Part shown: in pieces, positions 9,128-18,354 of the stretch
Layout of the letters: each line of letters starts with the position of its first letter
Position numbering within the stretch: the first letter of the stretch is position 1
From: an uncultured Saprospiraceae bacterium
Lineage (GTDB): Bacteria; Bacteroidota; Bacteroidia; Chitinophagales; Saprospiraceae
Assembly: GCA_938016265.1 (NCBI GenBank)
Contig: CALLWB010000034.1
Coordinates: forward strand, 62,001 to 126,000
Reading direction: 5' to 3'
Length of the DNA: 64,000 nt
Made by a program: the position numbers and the translations under genes
The notes under the pieces: generated by a model
Told to the model about the DNA's origin: nothing
The model's database searches: none
What the model saw: only the letters and a program-made list of their open reading frames with translations

Positions 9128-10624
9128 CTAATTGATAACTGATAGTTTTTTGTAAGTCTTTTGTTCACCGTTTTGAACTTCTAGTATATAAGTTCCAGAA
9201 GGCACCGCTCCTAAGTCGACATCCGTTATTAAGTTACCAGATGAAAATTTGAGTGTTCGTTCGTACATCACTGTTCCTAGGGTGTTGGAGACTTGCAATT
9301 CTAGTTTTTCTGTTGGTTTGCCGGCGACTTCTAGTTGGAAGGCGCCCGTGTTTGGATTTGGAGATATGGTTAGGTTAGCGAGCATGTTTTTTTCTTGGAT
9401 GTTGGAAATTGGAGAGAGTTGATAAACCCTGACATGCCCTGACGAGGTGCCATTTTCATCATTGTTAGTTGCACCAATGGCTACTCTTTCACCATCTGAA
9501 GAAAGCGTTAGTTCAATTCCTGAAAGGTCACCAGCAGCTTCGCCATCAATATCGTTCATCAATTGTGTCCAGACACCACCGTTTTCTTCATAAATCCTTG
9601 CATGCCCTGAATCTGGCCCACTCCCATCGTTTAGATAGGCACCGATAGCCACTCTTTTGCCATCCGAAGAAAGGGATACAGACCGACCAGAAAAATCATC
9701 TGCAGCTTCTCCGTCAATATCATTTCCGATTTGTGTCCAGACACCACCGTTTTCTTCATAAATTCTGGTGTGTCCTGAATTTGTGCCATTCCCATCGTTT
9801 AAAAATCCGCCAACAGCTACTCTTTTGCCATCTGAAGATATTGACACGGCTCTACCTGATCGGTCACCTGCAGCTTCACCATCAATATCGTTTCCTAGTT
9901 GTGTCCAGGTACCATTGTTTAGTTCATAAACCCTCGCATGTCCAGAATTCTGTCCATTTCCACTATTAAAACTTGCGCCAATTACCACCCTATTGCCATC
10001 TGAAGAGAGGGAAACAGCCCCTCCAGAATTATCATTATGCGTTTCACCGTCAATGTCACTACCAATTTGAGTCCAACTGCCTCCAGTTTCTTCATAAATT
10101 TTTACATGTCCAGGGGAATTCCCTATAACACCATGACTTGGTCCACCAATGGCTACTCTTTTTCCATCTGATGAAATAGAGACAGAAAATCCAAAATAAT
10201 CAGCACCATCTTCACCATCAATATCGCTTCCAATTTGAGTCCAACTGCCTCCATTTTCTTCATAAATTCTTGCGTGGCCTGCGGCGTAGGCAGTACCACT
10301 ATTTCTAGGAGCTCCAATAGCTACTCTTTTGCCATCTGCTGAAATCGCTACGGATGCGCCTGAACCATAATCTTCCCCATCAATATCATTACCAATTTGA
10401 ATCCAACTGCCTCCATTTTCTTCATAAACCCTTACATGGCCGGAGTCGAATCCATTGCCATTATTACCCTCAGCACCAATGGCCACTCTTCTGCCATCTG
10501 CAGAAATGGCTGTTACTCCCGAATAATCACCAGCAGCTTCCCCATCAATATCAAGCCCGATTTGTGTTTGTGAATAAATTGGAAGGAAAAAGAAGACCAA
10601 AAGGAGTGTAATCAAGTGTTTCAT
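9128..10624 (-). CDS. T9SS-sorted repeat (beta-propeller-like) surface protein
   Basis: About 498 residues from the chosen start MKHLITLLLVFFFLPIYSQ (signal peptide). An upstream in-frame ATG at 10726 would put 34 charged residues before the signal and is less likely. The body is seven tandem ~62-64-residue units. Each has a W(T/I)QIG.DIDGE core, then SxSxDGKRVAIGA, then SGHARIYEENGG, as in FG-GAP-like propellers. The last ~80 residues form a T9SS type A sorting domain (TISPNPNTGAFQLEV...GTYILEVQNGEQKTYKKLSV). This routes the protein across the outer membrane by the PorSS pathway. Ligand unknown. Confidence 0.8.
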   Translation of the reverse strand: MKHLITLLLVFFFLPIYSQTQIGLDIDGEAAGDYSGVTAISADGRRVAIGAEGNNGNGFDSGHVRVYEENGGSWIQIGNDIDGEDYGSGASVAISADGKRVAIGAPRNSGTAYAAGHARIYEENGGSWTQIGSDIDGEDGADYFGFSVSISSDGKRVAIGGPSHGVIGNSPGHVKIYEETGGSWTQIGSDIDGETHNDNSGGAVSLSSDGNRVVIGASFNSGNGQNSGHARVYELNNGTWTQLGNDIDGEAAGDRSGRAVSISSDGKRVAVGGFLNDGNGTNSGHTRIYEENGGVWTQIGNDIDGEAADDFSGRSVSLSSDGKRVAIGAYLNDGSGPDSGHARIYEENGGVWTQLMNDIDGEAAGDLSGIELTLSSDGERVAIGATNNDENGTSSGHVRVYQLSPISNIQEKNMLANLTISPNPNTGAFQLEVAGKPTEKLELQVSNTLGTVMYERTLKFSSGNLITDVDLGAVPSGTYILEVQNGEQKTYKKLSVIN

Positions 10625-11143
10625 GTTGAGTTTTTTTAGTTCTTTATAGGAATGCTTTATTGATATTCTAGGGAAATAGAGCGTTTTCAATTTATTATAG
10701 GATGTATTGATGACTATAGGTTTCAATGATATGTTCCCTAACCAAAAAAAATGTTACCTAGTAATTATAGATTTAGAATAAAAACATGAATTTTGTGAAA
10801 TATCATTATCTCCGCATATTTTTAAAACACTACGCAACGTTTTCAACCGAGAAACAGATCTTTCTTGACATAGCGGGGACGGAAAAATTAGGTTTCGCTA
10901 ATTTCTATTGATAATAAGGCCCGGATTAGAGAATGCATCGAGATTAAACAAAATAAACTTTACGTCCTATTCCCTTTCAACCAACAAGTACAGCTCATTT
11001 GTAAAGAGAAACACAACAAATTCACGTTTATACTTTCTACATTTTTCCAACTACTTTATACCATTTCACATGCAAGAAAGCGGAGAATTGAGTATATTTA
11101 CAGCCTACCTGCTGACAATTGAAGTCCCTAAGCTAAACTTTGT
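10625..11143. other. AT-rich intergenic region between divergent secreted-protein genes
   Basis: About 520 bp separates the propeller protein from the CRTAC1-type protein. Both promoters should lie here, but I see no box that fits the Bacteroidota consensus at proper spacing. No RNA gene or repeat was recognised. Confidence 0.45.
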
Positions 11144-13087
11144 TTGATGATTAACTTGTACATTAGATTAATAGGTTGTTTCCTATTATTGACATTCCTA
11201 TTCTTTGGGAGATCGCCGCTTTGTGCCCAGGGGTTTACTGATGTTAGCCTGGATGCGGGGATTGACTTTCTGGTAGACGAGCAGTCTTATATGGGCGGTG
11301 GCGCTGCTTTTTTCGATTATGACAATGATGGACTTTTAGATATTTATATCACAGGCGGGGAAGACTTGGATCGCCTTTATAAAAATGAAGGAGACGGAAC
11401 CTTTAGCAATCAAACATTAGCCGCTGGTTTTGACAGTACGAGTACGTTTTTCTCTCATGGAGTGACGACTGGCGATATTGATAACGATGGATTTAGAGAA
11501 ATATTTATCACCTCCTGGGACTACAATTTCCAATCTGCCTACGCCCGCAATTACCTTTATTACAACAATGGAGATGGCACCTTTTCAGATATCACTACCT
11601 CCGCTGGTATGCACCTGGATAGTGCCTGGAGCACAAGCGCCACGTTTGGTGATTTCAATTTGGATGGCTACCTAGATTTGTATGTTACCAACTATGTAGA
11701 GCAAGTTGGTTTCATAAGAGATACCGCAGGCAATGGCAACATCAATGGGTTTGCTCATATCTGTTTCCCTGATCTTTTGTACTTCAATAATGGAGACAAC
11801 ACCTTTACCAACAAATCCATCGACTACGACATTACCGATTTAGGATGTGGGTTGGCCGTCGCTGCCACCAACTACAACAACGACGACCATATCGACATCA
11901 TGCTGGCCAATGATTTTGGCGAATTTATCGTCCCCAACAAACTTTACCAAGGCCCGGACCTGACAGAAGTCAGTGCAACTACAGGCACAGACATCGGCCT
12001 CTATGGCATGGGCATTGCCATCGGCGATTACGATGAAGACGATGACCTGGATTATTATATATCAAACCTTGGCCGGAATGTTTTGCTACAAAATCAGGGA
12101 GACGGCACCTTCATAGACAATACCACTTTTGCTGGAATAGAAAACACTGCCGTTGACACCTTATTAGTGACCAGCTGGGGAACTGCTTTTTTTGATTATG
12201 ATAATGATACGTACTTGGATTTGTTTGTGAATAACGGGTTTATTCCTGCAGCAGATTTTATCGCTACCACCTACACGGATCCTAACAAATTGTACCGCAA
12301 TAATGGCGACGGCACCTTCTCTGATCTAGCAGATTCTCTAGGGCTGGGTGATGTAAATGTAGGCCGCGGTTTTGCACAAGCAGATTATGACAATGACGGA
12401 GACCTGGACATGATCATCGTCAATTTAAATCGTTTTGTCACCATGGATCCGCACGTGACGTTGTATCGGAATGATCTCAATAATGGGTCTAATTACATCA
12501 AATTCGAGCTGACTGGTGTCCTTGCCAATCGGGATGCTTTTGGGGCGCACCTTCGGGTACATGCAGATGGCAGGACCTTTTTGAGGGAAGTGGGTGGCGG
12601 CTCAAGTCACGCTTCTCAGAACACCAGTATTGTCCATGTAGGACTAGGAGTGATTGATATGGTGGACTCCGTGTCAGTGCAATGGCCGGGGGGACGCACA
12701 CAAAAACTGTGTAGCAATCTTTCGATTAATACCCTGCATCAAATCCTAGAAGATACTTCCGCCTTGATGGCTGCTCCTTGTTTTGATCCTAGCACTAGTG
12801 TCGTTGGTCTTTCTTTCGAAGGGCTTGGATTGACAACCGTCCCCAATCCTTTTACCAGGAACACAGCGATCCAGTATCGGCTGCGCGAAGCGGCTAGTGT
12901 TCGGTTGTCTGTACAGGATGTCCTTGGACGGGAAGTGGCTTTATTACAAGAAGAAAATTTACAGGCAGGTGCACAATCTGTTTTGTTTTCGCCTGGTGAA
13001 TATGGGGTTTTCGAATCTGGTGTTTATTTTTATTCTTTGCGAGTGAATGGGCAGGTTTTTACTCGGAAGATGGTCCTTTCTCGATAG
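11144..13087 (+). CDS. CRTAC1-type FG-GAP/ASPIC-UnbV protein with T9SS domain
   Basis: A 647-residue exported protein. A signal peptide (about 1-29, ending PLCAQ) is followed by FG-GAP/VCBS repeats to about residue 430. These carry calcium-binding DxDNDGxxD loops (FDYDNDGLLDIYITGG, GDIDNDGFREIFIT, ADYDNDGDLDMII). An ASPIC/UnbV domain follows at about 450-520 (RDAFGAHLRVHADGRTFLRE, VQWPGGRTQKL). The last ~85 residues are a T9SS type A sorting domain (TTVPNPFTRNTAIQYRL...GVYFYSLRVNGQVFTRK). The protein is probably displayed on or released from the cell surface, with integrin-like beta-propeller binding. The substrate is not known. Confidence 0.85.
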   Translation: MMINLYIRLIGCFLLLTFLFFGRSPLCAQGFTDVSLDAGIDFLVDEQSYMGGGAAFFDYDNDGLLDIYITGGEDLDRLYKNEGDGTFSNQTLAAGFDSTSTFFSHGVTTGDIDNDGFREIFITSWDYNFQSAYARNYLYYNNGDGTFSDITTSAGMHLDSAWSTSATFGDFNLDGYLDLYVTNYVEQVGFIRDTAGNGNINGFAHICFPDLLYFNNGDNTFTNKSIDYDITDLGCGLAVAATNYNNDDHIDIMLANDFGEFIVPNKLYQGPDLTEVSATTGTDIGLYGMGIAIGDYDEDDDLDYYISNLGRNVLLQNQGDGTFIDNTTFAGIENTAVDTLLVTSWGTAFFDYDNDTYLDLFVNNGFIPAADFIATTYTDPNKLYRNNGDGTFSDLADSLGLGDVNVGRGFAQADYDNDGDLDMIIVNLNRFVTMDPHVTLYRNDLNNGSNYIKFELTGVLANRDAFGAHLRVHADGRTFLREVGGGSSHASQNTSIVHVGLGVIDMVDSVSVQWPGGRTQKLCSNLSINTLHQILEDTSALMAAPCFDPSTSVVGLSFEGLGLTTVPNPFTRNTAIQYRLREAASVRLSVQDVLGREVALLQEENLQAGAQSVLFSPGEYGVFESGVYFYSLRVNGQVFTRKMVLSR

Positions 13088-13272
13088 AACGAAACTATCA
13101 TAATTTAGATCTACTCCCAAATTAAGTTATAGTCCTGTTTAACCCAATTCAATTTTCCTTACACGTATTGATTAATACAGATTGGTTAATTCTTAACAGA
13201 ATTAGCGGTGGGATGCTCAATTATAAAAATCATTTCAAAAGAAAGTGGCATATTCCAAAAATAAAATAGCGG

Positions 13273-13300
13273 GTAGAGCACATTCATGAATGCGCTCTAC
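13273..13300. repeat. 28-nt palindromic repeat (GTAGAGC...GCTCTAC)
   Basis: A near-perfect 28-nt palindrome: GTAGAGC, one mismatch, CATTCATGAATG, one mismatch, GCTCTAC. It shares arms and length with the palindrome at 55773-55800, so it looks like a member of a dispersed REP-like family. It lies between two convergent genes and could fold into a strong hairpin in RNA from either strand. Confidence 0.65.
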
Positions 13301-13437
13301 TGGGGACTGGCTTTCTGGAATACGCTTATTTTTCAGGTTAGGTCAAGGTGGATGTTGCCAGCCTTCCGAAGTGCCGCAGGCAAGCCCTACCTTTGGAGAT
13401 AAACCATTAAAAACCCAACCATTACTCAACCCATCAA

Positions 13438-14937
13438 CTACCTAACAAATTTTCCATTGTGGGCATGTATGCCGCCTGATCCGATGGAATAAAAATAAAT
13501 GCCTCGACTTAATCCGGGCAACTCTACTTGAATGGTGGATTGATTCTTATAATTTATTGTTTCAGCAATGACCAATCGGCCGGCAGAATCCGTGATTTTT
13601 AGTTCGATGTTTGCTGGATCAAATCCTTCCACATCAAAAAACAACGTTTCTCCTACCAACGGATTTGGATAGACTTCTAATATGCTCGATTTCTTATAAG
13701 ACAATGCGATAATTCTGGAAAAGGTAAATCGACCATCCTGATCAACTTGCTTCAAGCGATAGTAGTTTTCTCCCGGGATGGGGCGTGGATGAAGAAAGCT
13801 GTACGTTTGCAATTGTCCTGGACCGCCAAGTGCAGGCTGCTCGCCAATCACGGCAAAATCAGTCCCATTTATACTATGCAATACTTCAAAATAATCATTG
13901 TTGTGTTCTGACGAAGTACTCCAATCTAAGAAGGTTTGTTGCTGTTCTATTTTTCCTGAAAATCGGGATAACTCGATGGGTAAAATTTCCTGGCTTTCGA
14001 ACTCCCATTCGCAGTTTGCTCCTGCGTTTCCATCCACAAACAGGTAATAATCGCCTAGCGCTAAATTCATAGGGCCAACAGCAACATTGCCTACGCCGAC
14101 CGCACATTCGACCAGGGTTTCGATACCAAGATCACAGCTATTGGAGTTGGTCCAGATGCCCATTTGCATATTTCCGCCACCCGTATTGTCACAAACCACA
14201 TTCAAGATCTGAATAGAAATTGGCTGGGGTGTTGTCGCGTCTACGGTAAACGTATACCAAACACCATTTTCATTAGAACTCCAATCTCCACCAGCGCAAT
14301 TGTTGCCTGCCATGCTTTGGTTTGGTGCCCAGGAATCTGGTTCTCCCAAATCGGACGCCTGGTAGTTGCACCCCGTTCCTTGCAGGGGGAGTGCATCAGA
14401 GCAGAAATCATTTGGCGGAATCACGACGGCCTGTATTTCGATATCGCTGTCTTGATTGTCTGTTTCCCAAACTCTTGCAATCAGTAGGTCTCCTGGTTGA
14501 AGACTGGTGATAGATACATCAAAACTACTGGAAGGGCTAAAGCTGTCATCACCTCCACAAATGAGAGGCGTTAGATTATTGCAATTGCCAGCATTGGCTA
14601 TGTAAACAGCCCACCCAGGATTGGATACACAAAAGAGCCCACAGCCACTCCAGGTCATTTGAAATCGAATTCCCTGTTGGTCTGCAGGTACTACTGCAGA
14701 TACAAAATAGTCATTTCGACCATTGCTGAAGACGCCGCTGCCACAGCCACCCGGATCGCCTAATCCACTAGCAGTAGCCGCGCCAAAATTGCCGGTTACG
14801 ACCGATGAAACTGCTCCACAATCGCTGGAAGCGAAGGTCAGGGGTAAGGCTGTACAAGGGGTTTGTTGGGCAACTAGGTTCGCTTGAAACAAAAGCAAAG
14901 TAAATACGGTGAATATATAGTTATGAATAGCGTGCAT
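13438..14937 (-). CDS. T9SS-sorted secreted protein, tandem copy 1
   Basis: A 499-residue exported protein with a signal peptide ending NLVAQ. It then has two beta-sandwich-like Cys-containing domains: QTPCTALPLTFASSDCGAVS to about 170, and PPNDFCSDALPLQGTGCNY to about 320, each closing near EFESQEILP. Next comes a fibronectin-like linker typical of Bacteroidota (LSRFSGKIEQQQTFLDWSTS...DYFEVLHSINGTDF) and a T9SS type A domain (EVYPNPLVGETLFFDV...GIYFYSIGSGGIHAHNGKFV). It is a close paralogue of the gene at 15740-17239, and each copy follows a ~90-residue exported protein on the same strand. Function unknown. Confidence 0.8.
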   Translation of the reverse strand: MHAIHNYIFTVFTLLLFQANLVAQQTPCTALPLTFASSDCGAVSSVVTGNFGAATASGLGDPGGCGSGVFSNGRNDYFVSAVVPADQQGIRFQMTWSGCGLFCVSNPGWAVYIANAGNCNNLTPLICGGDDSFSPSSSFDVSITSLQPGDLLIARVWETDNQDSDIEIQAVVIPPNDFCSDALPLQGTGCNYQASDLGEPDSWAPNQSMAGNNCAGGDWSSNENGVWYTFTVDATTPQPISIQILNVVCDNTGGGNMQMGIWTNSNSCDLGIETLVECAVGVGNVAVGPMNLALGDYYLFVDGNAGANCEWEFESQEILPIELSRFSGKIEQQQTFLDWSTSSEHNNDYFEVLHSINGTDFAVIGEQPALGGPGQLQTYSFLHPRPIPGENYYRLKQVDQDGRFTFSRIIALSYKKSSILEVYPNPLVGETLFFDVEGFDPANIELKITDSAGRLVIAETINYKNQSTIQVELPGLSRGIYFYSIGSGGIHAHNGKFVR

Positions 14938-14989
14938 AATTGTTCTATTGGAAATAATTGGAAATTAGGGTTTGGACGCGGACTGCTTA

Positions 14990-15259
14990 CTATTTTGGAA
15001 GAATAAGAAGTCGGCGTTCTACAATTTCACCACTTTGGGCATTCAACCGGACATCAACTTTTGAAAGCGTGCCCGTAGGGAGATTATTGAGGTCTCCGGT
15101 ATAGTCTTTTTCAAGAATGGTGATGGTGGTCCCGCTCACGTCTGTCTTATCCACAAATCGGAGCATTTTTTCCTTTGGAAAAGGGTTGGGGTTGGTCTGA
15201 AAGGAGCCAAAACCCAAAACAATAATTGCAGGAACTAAAAAAGTGTAATTTTTTTTCAT
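14990..15259 (-). CDS. Small exported protein, tandem copy 1
   Basis: An 89-residue protein with an N-terminal hydrophobic signal (MKKNYTFLVPAIIVLGFGSF). The rest carries FPKEKMLRFVDKTDVSGTTI, ILEKDYTGDLNNLPTGTLSK and VDVRLNAQSGEIVERRLLIL. No known domain was recognised. It lies 52 bp upstream of the 499-residue T9SS gene in the direction of transcription, probably as an operon. The same two-gene arrangement is repeated at 15740-17580 with a 93-residue relative. Confidence 0.65.
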   Translation of the reverse strand: MKKNYTFLVPAIIVLGFGSFQTNPNPFPKEKMLRFVDKTDVSGTTITILEKDYTGDLNNLPTGTLSKVDVRLNAQSGEIVERRLLILPK

Positions 15260-15739
15260 AAAAGGTTCATTTTAGGAACATTAGAATACCTAATAAATCC
15301 ATTTCATGCTAATTTATCACATTTTACATAAAATTACAACTCTGAATATCTGTTGATTATATATGTAATTAATTTCATTTTTTATACTTTAAAAACAACC
15401 GATGTTATCCTATATGTAGGAGACCTAGATTGAAATATTTATGCAATTGGAAATAACCCAAACGAACGTAAGCTCCTTGTTTCAAATAAGATAATTACGT
15501 TTTATTTTTATTTAACCTTTTGTTGAAAAAGCGCAATTAATGATTTTTCAAGGGAGAAAACAGTAAAAATGGAGGGTTTTATTTTTTAATGCTCTGTATA
15601 TCGTATTTCTATTTATGATTTATTGGCTCCAACTGAGCGGCCTTGCCTGTAGCTCAGTGCGTAATGCCTGGATATTCGAAGTAAAGCTGCGAAGCACCGA
15701 CCTGCCTGTTGCGCAACGGAAGGCAGGCCCATTCATTAA
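15260..15739. other. Intergenic spacer of the duplicated pair, with GC-rich repeat
   Basis: 480 bp between the two tandem gene pairs. The first ~350 bp is AT-rich. About 15640-15733 is GC-rich and contains TGCCTGTAGCTCAGTGCGTA and a GCCTG...CAGGC inverted repeat. A related block lies at 44449-44592. CTCAGTGCG resembles part of a tRNA D-arm, but no cloverleaf can be drawn. Confidence 0.5.
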
Positions 15740-17239
15740 CTATTTCACAATTTTCCCATTATGATAACCGACGCCTTCCAAATCGATGGTATAGAAGTAA
15801 CTGCCTTTGCTCAAATTGGGTAGTTGGAACTGAATGCTTCGCTCGTTTTCGTAGTGGAGGCTTGCTGAAAATACCTGTTTGCCAGTGACATCATAGAGCA
15901 AAAACTGAATTTGGGCAGGATCGAAACCTTCTACATCAAAATTCAACGTTTCTCCTACAATTGGATTGGGGTATACTTCGACAATCCGCGATTGGAGGTA
16001 GTTCAAAACGATCGTATTGGAAAAGGAATATTCCCCATCAATATCATATTGTTTGAGCTGATAGTAGTTTTCTCCAAACGAAGGACTGGTGTGGATATAG
16101 TCGTAGGATTGTCCCTGATTGAGAGCGCCTGTACCTTCTACAGTGCCAATTGCCACAAAATCGCGGCCATTGGTGCTGTGAAGAATTTCAAAATAGTCGT
16201 TGTCAATTTCGGAGTAGGTTTTCCAGTCCAGATAGGCTTGTTGTTTGACTATTTTTCCAGAAAACTGGCCTAACTCGATCGGCAATATTTCCTGACTTTC
16301 AAACTCCCACGTACAATTCGCACCAGCATTCCCATCCACAAACAAATAATAATCGCCAAATGCGAGATTGAGTGGCCCCAAAGTAACGTTGCCCAAGCCA
16401 ACCGCACATTCAATTCTTGTTTCGGACGCCAGATTGCAACTATTGGAGTTGGTCCAGATCCCCATCTGCATATTCCCGGCTCCGGTGTTGTCGCAATTTA
16501 CATTCAAAATCTGGATGCTGATGGGTTGGGGTGTTGTCGGGTCGACAGTGAACGTATACCAAACTCCGTTCTCGTTGGAGCTCCAGTCTCCGCCTACACA
16601 ATTGTCATCAAACAGCCCTTGGTTGGGCGCCCACGAATCTGGCTCGCCAAGGTCAGAAGCCAGGTAGTTGCAGCCTGTACCTTGTAGTGGAAGGGCATCG
16701 GCACAAAAGTCGTTGGGTGGAATAACGACTGCTTGTATGTCGATATCGCTGTCCTGATTGTCCGTTTCCCAAACTCGGGCGATGACTAGATCGCCGGGCT
16801 GAAGGCTCGTGATGGACACACTAAAACTTGTGGAGGGCACCAGGCCGTCATCTCCGCCACAGATCAGTGGAGCCAGGTTAGCGCAATTGCCACCGGTCGC
16901 CGTATAAACTGCCCATCCGGGGTTGGATACACAAAATAAGCCGCAACCGCTCCACCCCATCTCGAAGCGAATCGCTGTTTGGTCTGCAGGAACAACTACA
17001 GACACATAATAATCGTTCAGTCCGCCACTGAAAATGCCACTTCCGCAGGAGCCAGGATCTGGTAATCCACTAGCAGTCGCCGCACCAAAATTTCCGGTAA
17101 CGGTGGTAGATATTGAACCGCAAGTGCTCGTAGCAAAGGTAAGTGGAAGTGCGGTGCAAGGAGTTTGTTGTGCAACGCTACTGGTGGAAAACAACAACAT
17201 AGCTATCGCTATAAGTATATGGTTATGAATGGATTTCAT
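15740..17239 (-). CDS. T9SS-sorted secreted protein, tandem copy 2
   Basis: A 499-residue paralogue of the protein at 13438-14937, with the same length, order and Cys positions. It has a signal peptide ending SSVAQ, a domain opening QTPCTALPLTFATSTCGSIS, a second domain opening PPNDFCADALPLQGTGCNY, the ELGQFSGKIVKQQAYLDW linker, and a T9SS domain (EVYPNPIVGETLNFDVEGFD...GSYFYTIDLEGVGYHNGKIV). The first ~340 residues are almost the same in both copies, while the linker and sorting domain differ more. This pattern suggests either gene conversion in the front part or stronger selection on it. Function unknown. Confidence 0.8.
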   Translation of the reverse strand: MKSIHNHILIAIAMLLFSTSSVAQQTPCTALPLTFATSTCGSISTTVTGNFGAATASGLPDPGSCGSGIFSGGLNDYYVSVVVPADQTAIRFEMGWSGCGLFCVSNPGWAVYTATGGNCANLAPLICGGDDGLVPSTSFSVSITSLQPGDLVIARVWETDNQDSDIDIQAVVIPPNDFCADALPLQGTGCNYLASDLGEPDSWAPNQGLFDDNCVGGDWSSNENGVWYTFTVDPTTPQPISIQILNVNCDNTGAGNMQMGIWTNSNSCNLASETRIECAVGLGNVTLGPLNLAFGDYYLFVDGNAGANCTWEFESQEILPIELGQFSGKIVKQQAYLDWKTYSEIDNDYFEILHSTNGRDFVAIGTVEGTGALNQGQSYDYIHTSPSFGENYYQLKQYDIDGEYSFSNTIVLNYLQSRIVEVYPNPIVGETLNFDVEGFDPAQIQFLLYDVTGKQVFSASLHYENERSIQFQLPNLSKGSYFYTIDLEGVGYHNGKIVK

Positions 17240-17298
17240 ACTATTCTATTTAGATGTGATTGGGAAGAAAAACTAGTTTGGAGTATTCCTTTTTGGGA

Positions 17299-17580
17299 TT
17301 ACTCTTTTGGTAGCACCAGTAGCCGGCGTTCGGAGATTTCTCCTGTGCTGGCATTTATGCGGACGTCCATTTTGGAGACGGTTCCTCTTGGGAGATCATT
17401 GAGGTCTCCGGTGTAGTCTTTTTCGAGGATGGTGCGGGTGGTACCGTTGAGGTCTGTCTTTTCGACAAAGCGCAGCAGTTTTTCTTTAGGAATGGGTTCG
17501 TTGTTGGTTTCGAAGGAAGAAATTCCTCCTAGTAGGCCGACAAATACGGCAAGCGATAAAAAGGTGTAGATCTTTTTCAT
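17299..17580 (-). CDS. Small exported protein, tandem copy 2
   Basis: A 93-residue relative of the protein at 14990-15259. It has a signal segment (MKKIYTFLSLAVFVGLLGGI) and then IPKEKLLRFVEKTDLNGTTR, ILEKDYTGDLNDLPRGTVSK and MDVRINASTGEISERRLLVL. It is 59 bp upstream of its T9SS partner. Conservation of a charged mature domain in both copies, always linked to the same partner, suggests the two products act together, for example as a chaperone or surface subunit. That is inference. Confidence 0.65.
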   Translation of the reverse strand: MKKIYTFLSLAVFVGLLGGISSFETNNEPIPKEKLLRFVEKTDLNGTTRTILEKDYTGDLNDLPRGTVSKMDVRINASTGEISERRLLVLPKE

Positions 17581-18075
17581 TGGGTTGGGTATTTAGTTTT
17601 GGTATTGATCCGTATTCTTTCAAATACGTCTTACTAAATTATCATTTTATCCACAGAATTACAACTTTGAACATTTATATTTTAAATATGTAATTTTAAC
17701 TTCTTCAAATAGCAAATCACTTACTTGCCAAATAAATACGTATCCCACAATTTAACAGCGACTTACAGTCAACTACTTTATCGCAATTAAAGTGCGCTAA
17801 CTGTTAAGGCGTTACGCGATTTATAATAATATTTTTTTTTAAGGGCTTTATATTTTATGAATTGGAACTATTCTGCTGGACCTTCTTGCTATCCGTCAAA
17901 GCAATCGGCCATATACTAGGCACTTTGGCTCCTTTCGAAGAATAAAATTGAAGAATTATGGCAGAAGGTTACTATCTAAAGTAAATAGTTTTATTTTTGT
18001 GAAACTTTTTAGGGCGAATTTGCTTTATAGAAGTATTGGTTCTTGGCAGCAAGGGCTGATTGTAGATTGAAAATT
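17581..18075. other. Intergenic region upstream of tRNA-Leu
   Basis: 495 bp, AT-rich. A TATTTTTG box at 17992-17999 fits the Bacteroidota -7 consensus TAnnTTTG and could start a transcript about 70 nt before the tRNA, but there is no TTG at the expected -33 distance. Nothing else was recognised. Confidence 0.4.
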
Positions 18076-18160
18076 GCTCACGTGACGGAATTGGTAGACG
18101 TGCTAGGTTGAGGGCCTAGTGTCCTATTTGGACGTGCTGGTTCGACTCCAGTCGTGAGCA
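18076..18160 (+). tRNA. tRNA-Leu (anticodon GAG)
   Basis: An 85-nt cloverleaf. The acceptor stem is GCTCACG with CGTGAGC. The anticodon arm is CTAGG-TTGAGGG-CCTAG with GAG in the loop. There is a long class II variable arm with a GTCC...GGAC stem, a T arm GCTGG-TTCGACT-CCAGT, and discriminator A. CCA is not encoded. Class II form and anticodon agree on leucine (CUC/CUU codons). The T-loop-to-end segment is the attachment site of the integrated element that follows. Confidence 0.95.
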
Positions 18161-18161
18161 C
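18141..18161 (+). repeat. attL: 3' end of tRNA-Leu (21 bp)
   Basis: The 21 bases from the T-loop TTCGACT to one base past the discriminator (GTGAGCAC) recur without mismatch at 25780-25800. The repeat includes the tRNA 3' half, so integration restored a complete tRNA. This is the usual attB type for tyrosine integrases. Confidence 0.92.
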
Positions 18162-18173
18162 TTTTAAGAAAAA

Positions 18174-18230
18174 CCCGAATTATTGAAATAGACTAAAGAG
18201 TCAGCAAAATCAATGGTTCGGGCTTTTTTA
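18174..18230 (+). terminator. Terminator downstream of tRNA-Leu
   Basis: Stem CCCGAAttATTG paired with CAATggTTCGGG, followed by CTTTTTTA. It lies 14 nt past the tRNA and within element A, so the element brings its own terminator for the tRNA transcript. Related copies lie at 31342-31387 (left stem decayed) and 34967-35019. Confidence 0.8.
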
Positions 18231-18273
18231 TGCCTAATGGCGACTAATCGAATAGCATAAAGAAACTAAAAAA

Positions 18274-18297
18274 AGTGACCCCCAAAGTGACCCCCAA
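18274..18297 (+). repeat. Left-end tandem 12-mer AGTGACCCCCAA x2
   Basis: Two direct copies of AGTGACCCCCAA stand 113 bp inside attL. The same 24 bp occurs in the same orientation at 25704-25727, 76 bp inside attR. A decayed copy (AGTGCCCCCCAA) lies near 31256-31267, beside the decayed att site. Position and symmetry suggest arm-type binding sites of the integrase or excisionase. Confidence 0.75.
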
Positions 18298-18309
18298 CTA
18301 AAAAAGTGG

Positions 18310-18351
18310 TATATTTAGTATTGGAATAATTCACGATAACGAAATACTAAA
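18310..18351 (+). promoter_or_regulatory. Palindromic leader/promoter region of the integrase
   Basis: A TATATTTA box (one mismatch to TAnnTTTG) overlaps the first arm of a 9-bp inverted repeat (TTTAGTATT / AATACTAAA) that ends 3 bp before the integrase ATG. The interior holds GAATAATTC and CGATAACG. The same two blocks, the second in reverse orientation, occur inside the hairpins at 25638-25688 and 31187-31240. This is probably an operator or RNA structure controlling the integrase. Confidence 0.55.
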
Positions 18352-18354
18352 TCA

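Noticed and set aside
10625-10726. Upstream start of the propeller protein at 10726
   Set aside because: It would place 34 charged residues before a perfect signal peptide.
10908-11147. 79-codon frame before the CRTAC1-type gene
   Set aside because: AT-rich chance frame with no recognisable domain or ribosome site; it overlaps the likely promoter region.
15640-15733. tRNA gene (CTCAGTGCG resembling a D-arm)
   Set aside because: No acceptor, anticodon or T arm can be paired.
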